Source: Orientallactaga sibirica (lineage: Eukaryota > Chordata > Mammalia > Rodentia > Dipodidae). Taken from it: a DNA stretch of 64,000 bases. Where the stretch lies: positions 105,773,001-105,837,000 of the forward strand of contig JAEOAD010000001.1 of the NCBI GenBank assembly GCA_036365145.1, in the 5' to 3' direction. The notes beneath the pieces were generated by a model, which was not told the DNA's origin, searched no databases, and worked only from the letters and a program-made list of their open reading frames with translations. The translations under genes and the position numbers were made by a program. Position 1 is the first letter of the stretch. Each line of letters starts with the position of its first letter. This document shows positions 21,936-32,311 of this stretch, one piece after another.

Positions 21936-23251
21936 GTAGTCTGAGACTCACAGACAATGAGTAAACCAAGAATTGGTTAAAAGTGTTGTCCTGCAAAGAC
22001 TGTCCTCTTGTCATATGGATAGAAACTAGCACAAGATAGGAACTGGCAGGAGGAAAGTGCCATGGTCATGGTCAAGGCCAAGGGTGAGTCAACAGAAGTC
22101 TGGCCTATCCTTAGGGCCAGGGATAAGGTCCCCGAGGGTGGTGTTGGCTCACCCAGAGCAGTTGTCGTTTTCCTGGGGTACCCTGGCTCTCAGCGTCTTC
22201 TCGCAATGGATCTCTAGATTTTCAGGAGCCCAGGCCTGCTCAGGCCCTCACCATCCAGGTCAGCTACCACTTGCTCTTATAAATTCTGGGCAGACTGGGG
22301 GCTCAGTTACTGGGGGCTAGTAGAGTTGGGGAATCAGCTCAGTGACCACTGCCTCTGAGGTTCCAGAAAGTGCTACAGACCTCTGTGTAACATTCAGCCT
22401 GAATATGTTGTTCAAGGCAAATTAATGTATCCTTTTTGGCTGACAGTTAGCAGACACATACCAATGGGACCAAGTAGCCGCACCGTGGGGGTCGGGAGAA
22501 GCCTGTGGAATACCTCTGGGCAGAGGCATTGCTCAGGAAATTGAAACAGGATAACAAGATGGAGAAAACTAGGGTACTGTGGGAAGGGGAAGAAACCTCT
22601 CTAGAATGGGGTTACATTTCCTGAGAATGGAGAATCAAAAACTTCCACACAACGGACAGAATCAAGATTGTCTACAGGGACAGTGCTTGTTTTCCGAAAG
22701 GCATCTTAAGCAAAGAACAAATGGACAGTGTTCACTTAGGGCCAGCATGTTTGTGACCTTTGACCCTAATATATCTGCTCTCCTGGCTCATTGCTAACCT
22801 AAAAAAAGTGTACCTCATAAAAACACCTCACAATTTCATTTACAGAAGGAAATTCTTTGAGATAAGAAAGAGATGTAAACCAAATCATAGTTTTTTTTTT
22901 GCTTAAAATGTAAACTTTGCTTAATCTCTGAGCCTAGTTGTAAATTCCATCCTTTGACCAATGTAAATTCAAAAGCCACAAATAGATATATAGTTCTTGT
23001 TAAGGTGTGACTCTCTCTTGAAAAGCCTCTACCCATGTCTTAGGTGCATGCTATTTCTTTTTCTCAAGGTTTTGTCTATCTTTGTCCTCACACCTGCCAT
23101 AAATTTAAGGCATGTACCACCTCTTATCTCTACTCAACACAACTAACTTTACTCTGTCTTGTCTTGGAATTCTCTTCTGCTGCATGCTATCACATGTAGC
23201 CTCCAGTTCTTTTTCCTAAACTATATGCTTTTTTCTACCATTCATTTGTTT
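21936..23251. other. Unique sequence
   Basis: No repeat or gene recognised. The sequence turns AT rich after 22,800. Confidence 0.5.
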
Positions 23252-23482
23252 TTAAAATTATTTTTATTTTTAAAAGCGAGAGAGAATAGGCGGAGAGAGA
23301 AAGAATGGGTGTGCCAGGATATTCAGCCTGCTGTGAATGAACTCCAGATGCATGTGCCCCCTTGTGTGACATTGCATGCTTTCATCACCATGTGTCTGGC
23401 TATGTGGGACCTGGAGATGTGAACATGAGTTCTTAGACTTTGCAGGCAAGTGCCTTAACTGCTAAGCCATCTCTCTAGCCCT
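23252..23482 (-). mobile_element. DIP-like tRNA SINE, long variant
   Basis: ATTTTTATTTTTAAAAGCGA ... GCCATCTCTCTAGCCC. The middle has the extra segment (about 23,365-23,390). Confidence 0.85.
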
Positions 23483-23511
23483 ACCATTCATTTTTTAAAA
23501 CAAAACCAATG

Positions 23512-23713
23512 TGGGCTTGAGAGGTGGCTCAACAGTTAATGACAATTATTTGCAAACCCTGATGTCCCCAGTTTAATTCTCCAGTACCCATGTAAAACCA
23601 GATGCAAAGTGGTGCATGCATCTGGAAATTTCTCCAGTGGCAAGAGGCCCTGTCATGCCCATTCTCATTCTCTCTCTCCCCACTCTCTCCCTTGCAAATA
23701 AATTTTAAAAATA
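23512..23713 (+). mobile_element. DIP-like tRNA SINE, diverged short variant
   Basis: GGGCTTGAGAGGTGGCTCAA ... GCATGCATCTGGAAATTTCT ... CTCCCTTGCAAATAAATTTT. Confidence 0.85.
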
Positions 23714-23959
23714 TATTTTTTTAAAAAAAACATTAAAAAACAACAATCGAACATATGTAGTAAGAACACTTATTATGAAATTGGCACTCTTAGTAGATTT
23801 TCAAGAGCATCATATAACATTGCTATTTATTTACTTTATGTATGGTACTAGGTATTAAACCCCTTAGTACTCTAGCTTAATGCTGTACAGCTTGCCCATC
23901 TCTTCATAACTGAAACTTTATCCTGTAATACCAGTGCTCCATCTTCTTCTTCCCCTGCC

Positions 23960-24778
23960 CTGGCACCCTCAATTCTATCCCCTGCCTCCATGAAGTTTGT
24001 TTCTTTAGATATCCCTTTAAATTCTTCAAAGAACAGGTATTCCCAGCAATGGACCCCAAAGTTTTACAGCCTGGATATCCAGGCTAAATGTGGCAACTGG
24101 TGCAATGGTGGCATGTCTTTTCTGGGGGAAGCCAACTATTCTCTTATTGGACTTGAAGCCTGCTCTATGAGAAGGAATCCATGCCTGGTACTGAATACTT
24201 AATGAAAAGCCTATGGCTGGAGAGTTCATAATCCCTAGTGGGGAAACTACTACAGTTGTCTGGCTAAATGGATATCTTGTAACCACCAAACTGCCCTCTA
24301 AATATTTATATTTATGCCCATATGTAATTGCGACTCTCACTTTGGGTTAGATAAGTTTCCCTTTTCCAATGGCACTGGCCACTGGAATGATTCAAAAGTT
24401 ACCAGAGTGCTGAGAAGAAGAGAACTGGAGTGTTCAGCACTAAGTTAGACATCTCTATAATATCCTCCAAGGGACAGGGACCATTGCATACGAGGTGACA
24501 GAAAGAATGTAAGAGCCAAAGGAAGGGAAAGAGTGCTTACAATAATGTCTTCAAAATACAAAATGGCCTTGGTATTTATGACCTCACAGCAACTGATGCT
24601 ACATACACAAAACCTGCATAATAGGAGGGGGAAATGATGACATCAAGATAGAAGAGAGACTGGTTGGAAAGAAGAAGGGATTCAGTGGAGGGGGGATTTC
24701 AGAGGGGGAGAAAGGGGTTATGGGAGAAGATTATGAACATGGTACATTATATGTATGGAAGTTGTCAATAAAAAAAAA
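23960..24778 (+). mobile_element. Rodent LINE-1 3' end
   Basis: The text from about 24,020 (GGAACTTGAAGCC-type wording, then GTTGTCTGGCTAAATGGATA at about 24,255) and from about 24,540 (CAAAATGGCCTTGGTATTTATG) follows the order of rodent L1 3' untranslated sequence. It ends GTACATTATATGTATGGAAG, then AATAAA and an A run at 24,768-24,778, as a 3' terminus should. Only the 3' end is present (5' truncation). Family assignment is from memory. Confidence 0.6.
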
Positions 24779-24785
24779 CTTTTTT

Positions 24786-25046
24786 GGGCTGGAGAGATGG
24801 CTTAGCGGTTAAGGCACCTGCCTCTTAAGCCTAAGAATGCTGGTTCCAATCTCCAGCAGTTCCAATCTTCAGGTACCACGTTTAGCCAGATGCAAAGTAA
24901 CACAAGGGTGCAATGTCGCACTTGACCACAAGGGGGCACACGCATCTGGATTTCGTCCGCAGCAGCTGAGAGGCTGCTGGCATGCCCATCTCTGTCTTCC
25001 TCTCCCTCTCTTTCTGTGTCTCTCTCCCAAAAAAAAAAAAAAAAAA
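24786..25046 (+). mobile_element. DIP-like tRNA SINE, long variant
   Basis: GGGCTGGAGAGATGGCTTAG. A CTCCAGCAGTTCCAATCTTC duplication sits in the B-box area, followed by GTAACACAAGGGTGCAATGTC. It ends CTCTCTCCC plus a run of A. It landed in the poly-A end of the L1 at 23,960. Confidence 0.93.
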
Positions 25047-25250
25047 CTTTAAAAAAGATGGAGATGTTGAATCTGGTCTCTAGGTGGACATAAAAATCTG
25101 TCATTATTTCAAAGGACCTCAGTGGATTCAATGCTTAGACAAATATGTCTTAGCTCTAAGCAAGCTCCTTTACCTGTTCTTGGCTCTCCCAGGACAGTTC
25201 CAAACCCACTCTCCAAGACTCTAAACCCCACAATTGTCTGGTTTGCCTCA

Positions 25251-25405
25251 TTTTTTTTTTCTGGTTTTTCAAGGTAGGGTCTCACTCTATCCCAGGCTGA
25301 CCTGGAATTCACTATGCAGTCTCAGACTGCCCTCAAACTCATGGCAATCCTCCTACCTCTGCCTCCCAAGTGCTGGGATTAAAGCTGAGTGCCTCCATGC
25401 CCGGC
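25251..25405 (-). mobile_element. B1 SINE
   Basis: TTTTCAAGGTAGGGTCTCAC ... GCCTCCATGCCCGGC. TGCCTCA plus a T run on both sides (25,244-25,250 and 25,406-25,412) is the target duplication. Confidence 0.95.
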
Positions 25406-25412
25406 TGCCTCA

Positions 25413-26931
25413 TTTTTTTTTAAACATCCACTTATGTTAGCCAGAAGGCAGGGGCCATTGCGGGCGTGTTAATACCTGCAGCGATGGCTCGAAGCTCCAA
25501 GAAGGAAATGATTTCCCACAGGGTCATCCAGCTGGGGAAGCTGGGCCTTGTGTGCTTAGCTCATGGACTCAGGAGAGCACTGGACTGGGAGCCTTCCCTG
25601 TTTCCTAGTCAGTGCCAAAGGCTTAGGCACTGGTGGATGGAAAAACATTGATTTTTTTTTTTTCTTGCGATAATAACTCAAGTGTATTTGTTCAGTGTCT
25701 TTGAGAACCAGAGCCTTGTCTGATTTTATTTTTGTTTGGTTTTCTGTTTGTTCTGAGAGGGAAAAGCTGACCTGACTAAAGCAAAAAAGTCCAGGTTTTT
25801 TGTTGCATGGCTCTTGGGGTTGAGTCGATCTTATTCCTCTTCAAGTACATTGATTGTGCAGTGCATATTTAATGAGCACCTATTGTGTGTCACCGTGAGT
25901 GAGTGAGTGAGTGAGTGAGTGAGTGAGTGATGGGGGTTTGGGGAGAAGCCTGAGGTCTGCTGATATCTGCGGTGGCCGTCTGTGTGCTGGAATCCTCATC
26001 TCTGTACTACATTAACAAACGAAAGAAAGAGAAAAAAAATCCCAGAGCACCATCTAGTAAGGAAACTGACCAAATGTTCAACAATCCTTCGTTGTCTGGC
26101 CCAATGCCTCTCCCTAATTCTTGCCTGACCCCTGTAAACAACTCTTCCTCCCTCCAGTTTATCAAGTGGCAGCCATGTAACGTGGTGCTAAATGTCGTCC
26201 AAGTTCATCCTCCCACAGCTACAGCAGGTAAAAGCGATGTTGGGTTGCTTTTCCTGGGAATATCTAAAAAATGTCAACTCACCTCAAATATGCCACCGAC
26301 AGACCAAAGAAAGGGTTCCACCCAAGTGCGGTTTACAGAACTAATGAGTTGCGTACTGTTACTTACTGGGGCATGGGTGACTCAAAGGCAGTTGTATCAC
26401 TGAAAAGTCCCAAGTGCCTTTGAGCCACTCAGAGCCATACCAGACATTGAGGAACATCAGGCAGAATTTAGAGAAATCCTTTCAGGATCTGCACTGGCCT
26501 CTTATACACAACGCCAAGAAGCTACCCCGTGTGAACAGAGCCCTGGGATGTGACCAACTATGCAGCCTGGACCTGTCACCAAATATCAGATTCATGAAAG
26601 GCTGAACGGCTAAAATATTCCATGATAAGAAATAATTCAGAATCTAGGGGTTTGAGGAAGTCCAGGAAGAATATTTCCAAGATGTTTAATGCTTTTAACT
26701 GCATGAAAAGTATTTCAAGATGAATGTTGCCAGTTGTAGCCAGGCCAATAAATACTACTGCCTTGAGTATAATCCTATTTCTTCTCCTGTAAGCAGAGTT
26801 CATGATATAGTTTTAAAGCAGTAAATAAGAACACTGTATTTAGGTAGCATCTTTTACCTCCAAGTCTCCAGATGATACTAGAGAGAGGATTGGTAAGAAA
26901 ATTCTCCAGAGTGAAGTCCCTCCACTCTAGG
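25413..26931. other. Unique sequence with a GTGA microsatellite
   Basis: (GTGA)n, about nine units, at 25,893-25,931. A 143-codon open frame begins at 25,972 on the plus strand but has no recognisable domain and no supporting exon structure. Confidence 0.5.
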
Positions 26932-27278
26932 TGTTGAAGTCAGGTTCGCATTACTGGTAGAAATCACCCAACCCAGAGCAGCTTGTGGGGAAAAAGAGGT
27001 TTATTTTGGTTTATAGGCTTGAATTGGAAGCTCCATGATGGCAGGGAAAACAATGGCATAAGAAGAGAATGGACATCACCCCCTGGCCAACATAAGGTTG
27101 ACCATAGCAACAGGAGAGTGTGCCAACACTGGCAAGGGGGAGCTGTCTATAATACCCATAAGCCTGCCCCCAACAATACACTGCCTCCAGGAGGTGTTGA
27201 TTCCCAAATCTCCATCAGATGGAAACCTAGCATTCAGAACACCTAAGTTTATGTTGGACACCTGACTCAAACCACACA
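26932..27278 (-). repeat. LTR of copy 1 (3' LTR in element sense)
   Basis: Opens TGTTGAAGTCAGGTTCGCAT on the plus strand and ends AACCACACA. The reverse-strand AATAAA at 27,000-27,005 lies near the LTR 3' end, where a polyadenylation signal belongs. Confidence 0.9.
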
Positions 27279-27404
27279 TTCCGCCCCAGCCCCCATAAAC
27301 TGGTATCCATACATGATATAAAATACAATGCATTCAGTCCAACTTTAAAAGTCCCCATAGTTTTTATCAATCCCAATGATGTTCAAAAATTCCCATAGTC
27401 CAAG

Positions 27405-27568
27405 ATCTTTTTTTTTTTCCTTTGGTTTTTTTGAGGTGGGGTCTCACTCTTGCCCGGGCTGACCTGGAATTAACTATGTAGTCTCAGGGTGGCCTCGGAC
27501 TCACAGTGATCCTCCTACCTCTCTCTCCCAAGTGCTGAGATTAAAGGCGTGAACCACCATGCCTGGCT
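27405..27568 (-). mobile_element. B1 SINE inside LTR element copy 1
   Basis: T run, TTTGAGGTGGGGTCTCACTC ... CCACCATGCCTGGC. GTCCAAGATCTTTT stands on both sides, so the B1 arrived after the LTR element. Confidence 0.95.
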
Positions 27569-28599
27569 GTCCAAGATCTTTTAACTGAGCCATAATACCA
27601 AAATCCCCCCCAAAACCCATAATGGCACAGAATAAACATCCACATTGCAAAAGATGACATTGGGCATAGCAAAATACTCAAGCAATACATGATTTAAACA
27701 GGGCAAACACCAAACTCTGTAGCTCTAAGTCCAACAACTCTAGCCAGTGACAAGTCTCCAAGTCTGATACTTCTAACCAGTATCAACTCTCTGGAGTTCC
27801 GATTTCACCCCTCCATCTAGGCACTCACAGTCCTGGAAAACTTCATCTGGGTCTGGAAGCTTTCCTTAGCAGCCATCTCATGGTCCCAGCATCTCCACTG
27901 GGTCTCCACTGCAATCCAAGGTTCATCCTCCCAGCTCCATTGAGTCTCCATGCAGGCATCCAGCAAACCTGCTTCACACTGCCCATGGCTGTTTCCAAAA
28001 CACAAGACCACATTGCAAACTCAATGACCCTCTCTTTTCTGAATATTTTATACTTCACAATACCAAGTAGGGTGCCAATTTGTTAACCCAGGGGGGAATA
28101 AAGCAGACTTTGAAGAACAGGACACTCCTTGAGCACTCAGGCCCCTTCAAAAGAGTCTACATTCTTCCTGTTGCCCCAGTGCAGGGCAGCTGGCCCAATC
28201 TCAAAGGTTGTAATCACTCATGTAATTGCAACTGAATGGGCAGAGTTCACGCAAAGATGTTATTTTTTCTGTGCCATATCCCTTTCCTTACACCAGTTCA
28301 TTTCTATGCAAAGCAACCCTGCACAAGTTCTCAGGACACAGGCATAACTGCAAGCCTCTCACACAAACTACTTCTAGCTCAGCACAGGCAAAGCTCCTTT
28401 CCAACCTCATAAGCCAAACCTCACAGTCCATAGTTCTTACTGCATTCAGGTCTTTCAACTCTGAACAGAATAGTTCATCAAGCTGTACTTACAGCACTGA
28501 AAGCCATCTCTTAGGCCAAGGTTTCCAATCCTTCCACATTCCTCTTGAAAATCAGCTCCAAAAGGCCAAAGCCACACAGTCAGCTATCTAGTAGCAACC

Positions 28600-28618
28600 C
28601 CACTCTCAGTACCAAAAT
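28600..28618 (-). other. Primer-binding-site-like motif of copy 1
   Basis: Just downstream of the 5' LTR (element sense) the minus strand reads TGGTACTGAGAGTGGGGTT. This matches 16 of 19 bases of the complement of the 3' end of tRNA-Leu(UAA), which is TGGTACCAGGAGTGGGGTT as I recall it. Position, length and sequence all fit a reverse-transcription primer site. Confidence 0.7.
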
Positions 28619-28621
28619 TAC

Positions 28622-28976
28622 TGTTGCAGTCAGGTTCGCGTTGCTGGTAGAAATCACCCAACCAAGTGCAGCTTGTGGGGAAAAGAGGTTTATTTGGGTT
28701 TACAGGCTCAAGGGGGAAGCTCCATGATGGCAGGGAAAACAATAGCATGAGAAGAGGGTGGACAGTGGACATCACCCCCTGGCTAACATAAGGTAGACCA
28801 TAGCAACGGGAGAGTGTGCTAAACACTGGCATGGGAGAGCTGGCTATGACACCCATAAGCCCACCCCCAACAATACTCTGCCTCCTGGAGGCATTAATTC
28901 CCAAATTTCCATCAGCTGGGAACCTAGCATTCAGAATACCTCAGTTTATAGGGGACACCTGAATCAAACCACCACA
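28622..28976 (-). repeat. LTR of copy 1 (5' LTR in element sense)
   Basis: TGTTGCAGTCAGGTTCGCGT to AAACCACCACA. Paired with 26,932-27,278. Confidence 0.9.
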
Positions 28977-28981
28977 CCAGG

Positions 28982-30319
28982 GCAATGATAACTTTCTAAA
29001 CCAAAGTGGGGACTTGCCAACATTAGAGTCACTCATTGACCATTGAAGATGGCACCAAAGCTAACTGAGAAGCTATCCCAAACGACAGGAGTATGGGCTT
29101 TCTATTTCCATGAATTAACTTATGCTAAATGAAAAATAGATACTTCTTTTTCTCTTTGTGGCACCCTCAGAACTTCACATTTAATCAGGAGATACATATT
29201 ACTTCCACATCCCAGTCATGCCTGAGAAGTGTCCCAAATGACTTTACATTCGATACTGGTTCCCGGTTCAGCAGGGAACCTGAAATGTTAAGACACACAT
29301 AAAAGTTGACCATGGGGTAAAGTGAGCAAGGCCAGTTCTAAATTCCCTTCTGCTTTGGCAGGTGACTTCTTCCTCTTATTGTCAGACAAAGGTTATTATT
29401 TTCTCCTTGGGAAGAATACATTCTTTTTATAGGAAATTTGGCCAAAACAGAAATGCAAGAAGCAAAAAAGTTCCCATTAACCAAAGAAAAACAATATTAG
29501 CAATTCAATATATTTCCCTCCAGCCTTTTTTCTCTGCACTTTCGAAAACAGAATTAAGATCACATGGTATATACAGTCCTGATACCAAGGTGTTACAATA
29601 TGGCCTGGACCTGTGTAAATCCACATTAACAAATGAGACCAATCTTATAGGCAAAAACCAAGTTTGTCCTTGTTCATCTTAATGACTCTGGTCTTAGCAA
29701 CTGTGGCTGAACAAAATAACAGTGGGCGATACGGTGTTGAGTGAATCTATCAGAGGGAGGTAACATACCCTCAAATGCACCGTGGTAGTCAAGGCTGAAA
29801 TTCTGCCATCCTTCCAACCATTCACCCTGAGCCTTTCTTTGAGGCACCTGCAGACTATCCCTGACAGTTGGCTGGCTTCCTGTGTCATCTGTCTGAACCT
29901 GTTTTCTGGCTTGCTTGGTCTATGTATGTGCAGAACACTCTGGATTTGTCAATGGTAATGTCCCCAATCAATCCTCAACCAATGGGGCACAAACTGATAG
30001 ATAAATGTCCCAAGGTCCTTGCTCCTCAGTGTGACAATTGTCCGATGATCTTCAGAGGACTGACCCTCTTGCAACATCTGTCTCATTGGCATCTTCATAT
30101 CAGCTTTCCCCACATCCTTTCTTCTCACATCTGCTACTCTCTGGCCATGTTTCCTGGGGTCACCACCTGAGGAGACTGTCTGTTCCAAACCTCAAGCTCT
30201 GCTTTGGGGGGGATCCAACGGGTAGTCTTAGAAACAGAATTGCTGAGTTGAACTGGATGGCGTCTCTATAGACTCTGGATACATACTGATTGGCAAATAA
30301 TTTCTACATTGAGATTTCA
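28982..30319. other. Unique sequence
   Basis: No gene recognised. 29,500-29,680 (GCAATTCAATATATTTCCCT onward) may be a relic of an old interspersed repeat, not identified. Confidence 0.5.
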
Positions 30320-30540
30320 GGGCTGGAGAGATAACTTAGCAGTTAAGCCATTTGCCTGCAAAGCCAAAGGACCTCAGTTTGATTCCCCAGGACCCACGTA
30401 AGCCAGATGCACAAGGTGGTGCATGCATCTGGAGTTCATTTGCAGTGACCAGAGGTCCTGATTTGCCCATTCTTTCTCTCTCCCCCCCTTTTCTCTCTCG
30501 CTTTCTCAAATAAAGAAAAGAAAAGAAAAGAAAAGAAAAA
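30320..30540 (+). mobile_element. DIP-like tRNA SINE, short variant
   Basis: GGGCTGGAGAGATAACTTAG ... CTCAAATAAAGAAAAGAAAAG. GAGATTTCAG (30,311-30,320) and GAGATTTTCAG (30,541-30,551) form the target duplication. Confidence 0.95.
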
Positions 30541-30551
30541 GAGATTTTCAG

Positions 30552-31520
30552 ACCTCTTTCACTAACCCTTGATTTTATTCTAAGAATCTGAACCCTGAAC
30601 AAATATTTAGAAAGAGGAAAAAGAAACCATACCTTAACCTTCAGGGCCGACCTGTGCCCCAGGATCGTTAAGCAGTTTGTGGTTCACTTTTCTCTGTTGT
30701 TTGCTTTGCTTCATTTTCTTCTGTGTTTCTGGACAGGGACCAGTGGTTATAGAATTTTTTCTCTTTTGTTTCGACAAATGGGAAGGTAGAAGGAATTGAA
30801 CACAACAGAGAAAAGAAGCTGGGAGGAAGGACGAGTGGGAAGTCGCTTTGGAACATTTTTGCCTTGGGTCTCTGTAACAATCAGACTTTGGTATGTTCAG
30901 AGAAAATGAAAAGAAATCGACTGTGGGAGAGACAGGTTTTTGTCATTATGAGACCCCTGCAATCCGTCAAGAGTGCACACAAATGAGTTTCAAAATAAAG
31001 CTACACGTGTGGGGCACGTTTCCTCTGGGGAATGAGGGCTTTCCATGGCTTCGCTGGTGAGGCTGTGGCTGTGCATACTGAAAGCACTCAGGCTGTTTTC
31101 CTGACCTCAAGGGAAAGGCAGGCCACTCTTGGATAAGATGGTTGGGGCATTCCAAGAAAGCATGGCCAACCTTTGGCCCTTGGGTGCTTGTGCACTTGCC
31201 TTTTGTATGTTGGGAAAGGAATCTCAGTCTAGCTTGGTTTTTCCATTTGCCACCCTCCCTCCAGGCCCCCAAAAGGCACAACCTCTCATTCTCTTTTCAG
31301 AGCTACAGATTTATCCCTCTACTTTCTCCTCTGAGATTAAGTCCAGCTTTCTGGACTTCTTGGCTTCAGCATTTTCTGGATCAGCTCAGAGACTCAAACC
31401 ATGGGTTGGCCATTGACTCAGTTTCCATACATGAAGATAGAGTCTTAGGGGTGGTATTGTGAGAATGGCTATGAACACTTATGCATTATTAATATTGTTA
31501 CTTTAAAAAAATCACCAATA
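30552..31520. other. Unique sequence
   Basis: No repeat or exon pattern recognised. Open frames of about 105 codons at 30,967-31,462 on both strands overlap each other and show no domain. Confidence 0.5.
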
Positions 31521-31716
31521 GGGGCTGGGGAGATGGCTCAGCAGTTAAGGCACTTGCCTGCAAAGCCTAAGGACCCAGGTCTGATTCCCCAGGACCCACA
31601 TAAGCCAGATGCACAAGGTGACGCATGCATCTGGAGTTCCTTTGCAGTGGCTGGAGGCTCTGGCGTGCTCATTGTCTCTCTTCCTCCCCCCACCAAATAA
31701 TTAAATAACGTAAAAT
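31521..31716 (+). mobile_element. DIP-like tRNA SINE, short variant
   Basis: GGGGCTGGGGAGATGGCTCA ... CCACCAAATAATTAAATAAC. Confidence 0.93.
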
Positions 31717-31987
31717 AACACAAACAGGTCATCAACTGGGATACTTGTGATTAAATGACTTTGGGTGACATTCTTCAAGATCCCCTAGCCTTGTCATCTA
31801 CCTTGTAAGGTATAGTCAGTCTAGTAGACACTCACAGACTCCCTGGCTGGGAGGAGGGGAGTGAAGCAATGTAGTATGTGACTATATGCTCTGGCCACAG
31901 CAGCCTTCCTGCATTCGTGGCTCCTTTGCTCTTGTGGGGACAACTGAAGGTGTGTGTCCAGCATAATCACAATGGCACAAAGGAGAG

Positions 31988-32311
31988 TGTTGTGGTCTGA
32001 ATGTGAATGTGCCACATAGGCTCACGTTTTGGTCCCCAGCTGGTAGTGCCGTCTTGGAAGATTGTGGAACCTTGAGCAGGTGAAGCTTTGTTGGAGGAAG
32101 TGTGTCCCTGGGGATGGACCTTACTGTTCCACGAAGCCGTGACAAGGAGTCCCAGCTGCATACCCGGCTGCCATGGCAACGCCCGCCGCTACCTCTTCGG
32201 CTCCATGATGGATGGTATCCCAGCCAACTGTAAGCCAAAATAAAGCCCTCTTCCATCAAGTTGCGTCTTGTCAGAGATTTGGTCACAGCAACAAGAAAAT
32301 TAACGAATGTA
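31988..32311 (+). mobile_element. MaLR-type LTR, sense orientation
   Basis: TGTGGTCTGAATGTGAATGT, TTTTGGTCCCCAGCTGGTAG, AAGCCAAAATAAAGCCCTCT and CACAGCAACAAGAAAATTAA follow the order of a MaLR LTR, with AATAAA near the 3' end (about 32,239). It is the only LTR here on the plus strand. The ends are diverged and no clear target duplication is seen. Confidence 0.75.

Larger units (their letters stand above)
26932..28976 (-). mobile_element. LTR-internal-LTR element (non-autonomous MaLR-like), copy 1
   Basis: Two direct repeats of about 350 bp (26,932-27,278 and 28,622-28,976) bound a 1,343-bp interior. On the minus strand the whole starts TG and ends CA. Flanks CTAGG (26,927-26,931) and CCAGG (28,977-28,981) fit a 5-bp duplication with one change. 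The interior has no gag, pol or env-like frame, so the element relied on another retrovirus-like source for its enzymes. The LTRs differ at roughly one base in ten over the first 125 bp by eye, so the insertion is old. A B1 sits inside. Confidence 0.9.

Noticed and set aside
25972..26403. A 143-codon plus-strand frame
   Set aside because: Not in a repeat, but there is no recognisable domain and no splice-site or codon evidence. The length is compatible with chance.
28226..28591. A 121-codon plus-strand frame in LTR element copy 1
   Set aside because: It lies antisense to the element and shows no similarity to retroviral proteins. The matching region of copy 2 is not open.
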